A stretch of 64,000 nt of DNA. It comes from Cristatella mucedo (lineage: Eukaryota; Bryozoa; Phylactolaemata; Cristatellidae). Under the pieces are notes generated by a model. The model searched no databases. It was not told where the DNA came from and saw only the letters and a list, made by a program, of their open reading frames with translations. Of this stretch, positions 1-64,000 are shown piece by piece. The position numbers were made by a program, and so were the translations under genes. The stretch's first letter is position 1. Every line of letters begins with the position of its first letter. The DNA lies in the NCBI GenBank assembly GCA_009760855.2, contig WPIO01000108.1:551001-615000 (forward strand), written 5' to 3'.

Positions 1-59329
<59,329 letters not shown>

Positions 59330-59526
59330 CATTCGCGTCTTTCGCGTCGAGCTCGAGCGGTTTTTTGCTCGGCAGCCCATTTCGAGCTTAGCCGGCTCCT
59401 GCAGGCTTACGCGCCGGTGCACTTGCCGCGTGGGGCCGGCCAGTGCACCACGTCCCCCCTCCCGCGTGGCACCACGTGATCGTCAAGCCAGGCTTGCAAG
59501 CCTGCCAGAGAGCTAGCAAGCCGTGC

Positions 59527-59529
<3 letters not shown>

Positions 59530-59579
<50 letters not shown>
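59530..59579. repeat. CT microsatellite
   Basis: Clean CT repeat of about 50 nt. Confidence 0.95.
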
Positions 59580-59655
59580 TCAGTGCAAGTCCGAGTGGCT
59601 GGCTGCTCAAGGTGCAGCCGTCTATGTCCACGTGAAAAGGAAAGCCACGTGCATC

Positions 59656-59721
59656 ATCGATCGATCGATCGATCGTCGATCGATCGATCGATCGATCGTC
59701 GATCGATCGATCGATCGATCG
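59656..59721. repeat. GATC tetranucleotide repeat with regular CGTCGATC breaks
   Basis: ATCG repeated about sixteen times, with a GTC insertion splitting it into blocks near 59,675 and 59,698. The unit is self-complementary, so either strand can fold on itself. Confidence 0.92.
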
Positions 59722-60126
59722 TCTCCCTCTGCCACTGCCCGCAAACAAACGTGTTGCCTACTCGGTCGTTTCGGGCTACGTTCTCCGGAACGATGGGAAC
59801 TCGGAGCCCTTTGCTCGGAGCGGTTGCTATGAAGCTGGCCAAGCTCTGTCTAGGCCAAGCCGCGCAGCCAGCCGCAATTCTTCCCGAGGCTCTCTTCTTC
59901 TTCTCGCGTTGCGACCGCGGGATGCTCGCGACGTCTCTCACGTCGTCCTCTCCTCCTTTTTGCTCGACCTACGGACGTTTGCTGCTGAGACTTTTCGTTT
60001 TAAAGCTTTCGCTTTGACAGCACATTTCGGACTCACTTCTCACGCGCATGTCGGCTCGGCTTGCGAGTACTTTCGCCTGTCTTGCCGTGCCATCGCTAAC
60101 CCAGTCGGCGGCGGTTCAGCCCTGTA

Positions 60127-60150
60127 ACCACCACCACCACCACCACCACC
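60127..60150. repeat. ACC trinucleotide repeat
   Basis: Eight ACC units in a row. Confidence 0.92.
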
Positions 60151-61208
60151 GCTGCCTCTTCACTCGTGACCACGTCGTCTGGGGTGACATCCCGTCTGCT
60201 TCAGTCGATAACCACAGCTGCTGCTGCTTCTGCTGCTTCACTCGTTCACCGCGTGACGTCCGGCGAACTGCCTCCCATCGGTGTCACACTCGGAAAGCAC
60301 TTACCGCTACGCTAGCGGTGCTTGGGTCAGATTATTAGAAGCCTTGGTCACCAGTGTAAAGGGCGTCACTCGCCGCCGTCGTCGTTGTCACAGGTCGTCC
60401 TGTCGGTCTCGACCCCTGCTCACCGCGTCGACGGCGGCGTGGCGCTATCGCCGCAGCAGCGGCGGCAGCATCAGAGCCACGCCCTGTTCCAGATAGTCCA
60501 CTCACCGGTCGCGCAGGCAGCGGCATCCGGTAGCGATGCGGCAGGCGATAGCGCCACTAGAAAGTTGCTCGCCACGTCGTCGTTCAAGGAAGGATCACAC
60601 GGTGACGTGTAAGATTGCTGGTCTGTCGTCTGCTCGATTCGTGCAAGCGCACGGCGGCGGCACCTAAACCGTTGTCTCATCCCCCCGGCTCCGCCATCTC
60701 TCTGCTTTGCTCGCCAGCCACTGTCTGCCGTCGTGCGTCCTGCCGGCTCGCCTCGTCGTGCTGAGATGCCTGCCGGCGCAGGCGTGGCCGCGCTGCGCTC
60801 ACACAGACATACACTACGCTGGCGCGTGCGTTTGCAGGTGAAGGACGTGAAGTGAAGTGACTTGGGGTGGCGAACGGCGAACGACTGCAGGACACGCGGC
60901 ACCATAGGCAGCAGCTTCGATGTACAGTTGGCGGTGGCATGTTGCTTCGTAACCGTAGTCACCTAGTCAGTCGACATGCACGAATGCCTTGCTCTCGAGC
61001 TCACGCTTGCGGCGGCAGAGCAGGAGCGGCAGCGCATTGGCCGGCGACTGGCGGCGTTGAATTTTCGCGGCCGGTCCGCCAGGGTGATGGTCTCACAGCC
61101 CGAGCGTAGTATTTGTAGGCATCACCTAACGTGACACCGTTGACACTTCTGCCACGCTTAGTCGCAGGGTGCTGCGACGCAGCCCAGAGCCTGTAGCTTG
61201 ATGGTGGC

Positions 61209-61248
61209 ATTATTATTAAATGATGATTGTTAATCATAATAATAATCA
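61209..61248. repeat. AT-rich inverted repeat
   Basis: ATTATTATTAAATGATGATT faces AATCATAATAATAAT across a GTT loop. Could form an imperfect hairpin; similar ATTATTATTAAA sequence follows at 61,268. Confidence 0.7.
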
Positions 61249-61563
61249 GCATTATTGTTCGATGATCATTATTATTAAAACCGCTCTTCGACGTGGCGTC
61301 CACAGCAAGCTCGGTCCCAATGCGTCCGGCGGTCCCCTACCAATCGTGCGACTCGCCAGCGACCGCGGCGCGCCATGCATGGTCAACAAAATAAGCAGGG
61401 CGACGGGACGCGAGCTAGCGATGCTAGCCGCGCCCCTGCGGGCACAATCTTGCTGCTGCAGCCAAGGTGGGGGACGGGGTGCGGACCGGCGGTGCTGCCA
61501 CCTGGCGGTGGAGGCAGCAGCATCGCACGTTCTCGTGTCGTGGCAGCAGCAGCCGCCCACTTC

Positions 61564-61785
61564 TCACGAGAAGGGTGAAAACTTGGGGTTCGACGGTGCC
61601 TCGGTGTAGGAGCGCATCTCATACGAGGCGGCCGCCCTCGCGTCGTACTCGAACTTGTCGCGGGCGAATATCAATCGCAGGTCCGTGTGGACATACAGCT
61701 TGCCCGTTTTGGACGTGGCAAAGCGCATGTGGATGAGATAGCGCAGATGCGTTGGCAGCAGCGGAGGCGACGAGGAAGCGTCTCC

Positions 61786-61816
<31 letters not shown>

Positions 61817-61950
61817 CCGCCGCCGTTTCGGCCCGTGGGCGCGTACACCGTGCGCTGGCGGAGGAACGTCTGCGACCTTGACGGCATGTCATCAAGGTCG
61901 TACAGGACGACGAACATTTTCACCACCTTATTGTTCGGATTGAAGAGAGT
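61564..61950 (-). CDS. atos: Atos/FAM214-family protein, last exon
   Basis: Read on the - strand, the exon starts at 61,950 after acceptor TTTTTTCTGTCGTAG in phase 0 and ends with TGA at 61,564-61,566 (128 codons plus stop). Key sequence: TLFNPNNKVVKMFVVLYDL, then QTFLRQRTVYAP, RYLIHMRFATSKTGKLYV, DLRLIFARD and RSYTEAPSNPKFSP. This is the conserved C-terminal region of Atos (Atossa in Drosophila, ATOSA/ATOSB or FAM214A/B in vertebrates); Drosophila Atossa is a nuclear transcriptional regulator in macrophages. Identification is from recall of the family pattern, not a search. A poly-Ser run coded by AGC repeats (about 61,789-61,818) splits the domain and is probably variable in length. The gene faces the AHNAK-like gene tail-to-tail. 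Confidence 0.85.
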
Positions 61951-62268
61951 CTACGACAGAAAAAATGCCGCCGGCGCCACTGCGTTGCCTCGCCCTCCGG
62001 ACGCCAGCGATTGAACGATTGATTGAAACGAGAAATTGATTGAAAGAGAATGAACGGCAAAATGAACGGCAGCGATGACGTCCGACCGGGCGTGGGCTAC
62101 GGGCACAAGGTCGCCTCCGCACCACGCCCGGTCCGGTCTGGGACCGCGCCGGTCCGGTCTGGGACCGGACCGGCGGAGAGTAGGTTCCGTGCACTGCAAC
62201 CGTATGCATCTTAAAATAATCGCTGGCGCTGGTGCGACGAGAGTGTGAGCAGGCGCATGCACACTTAC

Positions 62269-62337
62269 CACCTGCAGTGTGCCCTTGCGAGGTACGTGAT
62301 ACCCACGTTTTCCTAAGCTCTGCAGATCTACGTAGCC
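62269..62337 (-). CDS. atos: Atos/FAM214-family protein, penultimate exon
   Basis: 69 nt, read from 62,337 after acceptor GATCCTTTTCCAG to 62,269 before donor GTAAGT. It encodes GYVDLQSLGKRGYHVPRKG and TLQV; joined in phase 0 to the next exon this gives GTLQV-TLFNPNNKVVKMF, continuous with the family pattern. The intron to the last exon is 318 nt (61,951-62,268). Earlier exons are not in the window. Confidence 0.82.
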
Positions 62338-62639
62338 CTGGAAAAGGATCGAGGCGAGTCGCACACGAGGGTGGATGCACTCGCATCTAGCGTGACCAAA
62401 AATGCCGACACTAAACGCTCAGGGAGAGCAAGGCTCGCGCAGACGGAGGTTTTTTCACTCGAAGCCGAGAGTGTCGAGACCGATGCAACTAACCGAGTGC
62501 GATGCGACCCTAATAGTAATAATAATAATAATAACATTCCATAGCGCCTCAAGAGAACTAAATCTCTTTGCAGGCAACTTGCATATACTGGTACGAAGCT
62601 AGTTTTCCGGCAGCGGAAGAAAGGCCAAGTGTAGCTTCT
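62338..62639 (-). other. Upstream intron of the Atos-like gene
   Basis: No further Atos-type exon is visible. Contains a TAA/TAATAA simple repeat (about 62,513-62,535). Confidence 0.6.
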
Positions 62640-64000
62640 ATAAAAACATTGTTGAATCACAGATGGACAATAAAAAAAATGCTGATGTCGACGACCAACC
62701 GTCTCCTTAACCGCTCCCAGATTAGCTCCTTAGCTAGTGATCCCTGAGGATCTAGCTGATCGCTTTTCTAGTTTCTTTGTCAACAAGATGGACAAAATCA
62801 GGGAGCCCATCCTTATGATGACAGCCACCCCCCTGGAATCGTGTTCTTCAATTCCATTCAGCACCTCAATGTCTACATCCGAGGTCACTAGTGACCTCGT
62901 ACTAAAGTTCCACATCCTAATCAAAGAAGACAGCTAGTCCTCTGGACCCAATTTCTACTGTCCTGCTTCTACAACGCATTGGTCTGCTGCTGCCATGCAT
63001 AACCACTTTAGGCAGCTTTTGATACTACCGATCACCAAGTACTTCTCGAGCGTCTCTCATATCGCCTGGCATCACAGCACTACAATGGTGCAGGTCCTAC
63101 CTCAGTGGGAGACTCCAGAGCGTTGATGTGAACTGACAAAAGATCACCAGAGAAATTACTAAAGTACAGTGCACCTCAGGGGTCTGCGGCTGGTTCGGTT
63201 CTTTTCACGGTTTATACTTTCCCTCTTGCCGATGTGATTGCCAAGCACAATCTAGGCTTTCACTTCTATGCGGATGACATTCAGTTGTACCTTTGCTTTG
63301 ATCCCTCGAAGCCCTCCAGAACGTCGAATTCTCTCAACTCTCTTGTTGCATGCATTGATAACATCCCCACATGAATGGAAAAAATTTCTTAAGTCAAATG
63401 ATGATGATAAAAACAACCAACTAGTTATGGGCAAACCAAGAGCGATTCAGAAATTGAAAGGGCTGACGCTCAAACTCGGCTCTGCCAGCACAACTCCTCT
63501 TGAATCTTCACAGAATCCATGTTCCAAAGCGATACCTCATTAGACGACCTCATCAGCTATAGAGTCAAGTCTGCAGAGTTTCACCTTCATAAAATTGTTG
63601 AAATTCGGACTTGTTTAGACATGGATACCGCATCTAAATTAGTCTATGTATTTGTGACATCCTGTCTCGACTTCTGAAACTCACTGCTTGCTGGTCTACC
63701 GGTCTGTGTACTACTCAGATGCTTACAGCTGGTCCAAAACACTACAGCTAGGCTTGTCTGTCGTGAGTGTTGAAGTTGCCACATCGCATCACTTCTCGCT
63801 GACCTGCACTGGCTCCCAGTCAAGCAACAAAGGTCCCTTCATTCTTTGGCTCTAGCCTACCTATCATATCTATTCCCCCATCAGGCTAAGCACCGTACCA
63901 CCCGCTTTTCGGAATCTATTCGTATACATATACCTCTTATGAACCTCTAATCCTTTGGAGACCGCGCCTTTAGTCTGTATGCTCCCAAAGCCTGGAACTC
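62640..64000 (+). mobile_element. Degenerate L2/CR1-type LINE, reverse transcriptase part, runs off the window
   Basis: Translation in shifting frames shows LADRFSSFFVNKMDKIRE (about 62,750), KKTASPLDPISTVLL (about 62,925), AFDTTDHQVLLERLSYRL (about 63,018), the catalytic box HFYADDIQLYL (63,262-63,294), and the C-terminal LQLVQNTTARLV, LHWLPVKQQRS and GDRAFSLYAPKAWN at the very end. This order is that of ORF2 in L2/CR1-like non-LTR retrotransposons. Several frameshifts and stops (and an apparent loss between the PLDPI and AFD segments) mean it is dead. It sits in antisense orientation in the intron of the Atos-like gene. The 5' limit is approximate. Confidence 0.82.

Larger units (their letters stand above)
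59330..61563. other. Intergenic region between two convergent genes (about 2.2 kb)
   Basis: Contains a CT tract, a GATC repeat, a CAC run and an AT-rich hairpin (61,209-61,248). Probably includes both 3' UTRs. I see no AATAAA on either strand near the stops; ATTAAA occurs on the + strand at 61,215 and 61,274. GC-rich open frames of 60-110 codons occur on both strands, none recognisable. Confidence 0.6.

Noticed and set aside
60322-60612. Possible further 3' exon after the acceptor-like TTGTCACAG at about 60,393
   Set aside because: The phase-1 frame gives a short Arg/Ala-rich peptide, and the other frame an unrelated one; neither has repeat motifs, and GC-rich open frames occur on both strands here.

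Overview
The window comes from an animal genome, most probably an invertebrate. The evidence is spliceosomal introns with GT/AG borders, long CT, CA and TA microsatellites, a decayed L2/CR1-type LINE, a tRNA-derived SINE, and two metazoan gene families (AHNAK-like and Atos/FAM214). I cannot fix the phylum from sequence alone.

About 92% of the window (1 to about 59.3 kb, + strand) is the middle and 3' part of one giant AHNAK-like gene; its 5' end lies upstream of base 1. Instead of the single huge repeat exon of vertebrate AHNAK, the repeat domain is built as one exon per repeat. I place 61 coding exons with good support, plus one doubtful terminal exon. All but the most 3' one(s) are bounded by phase-1 introns (G split as g|gN) and, when intact, are multiples of three. 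The standard exon is 513 nt (171 aa) and holds an MPKFKMPHFG block followed by three copies of a 20-aa Lys/Asp-rich motif (core VKGPKVKGDVKVDLPEG). Together the exons hold about 29.7 kb, or about 9,900 codons.

Layout: array A (1 to 10,718; 13 exons, period 855 bp); two odd exons far apart (11,662 to 11,871 and 15,609 to 15,986) in long introns with microsatellites, a SINE and minisatellites; a diverged A-like exon B0 (18,792 to 19,304); array B (20,035 to 55,809; 41 exons, usual period 891 bp) with nested two-exon and three-exon higher-order repeats; then a repeat-poor 3' section (57,050 to about 59,330) with four or five smaller exons.

The last part holds about 2.2 kb of intergenic sequence, then the two last exons of an Atos/FAM214-family gene on the - strand (61,564 to 61,950 and 62,269 to 62,337), tail-to-tail with the giant gene, and a degenerate LINE (62,640 to 64,000, + strand) in an intron of that gene.

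The main points of interest are the exon-per-repeat design, homogenisation of introns as strongly as exons (recent amplification or gene conversion), the ladder of higher-order repeats, and about a dozen damaged exons. Many of these breaks sit exactly where two paralogous unit variants differ, which points to consensus errors in assembling the array rather than to real pseudo-exons.
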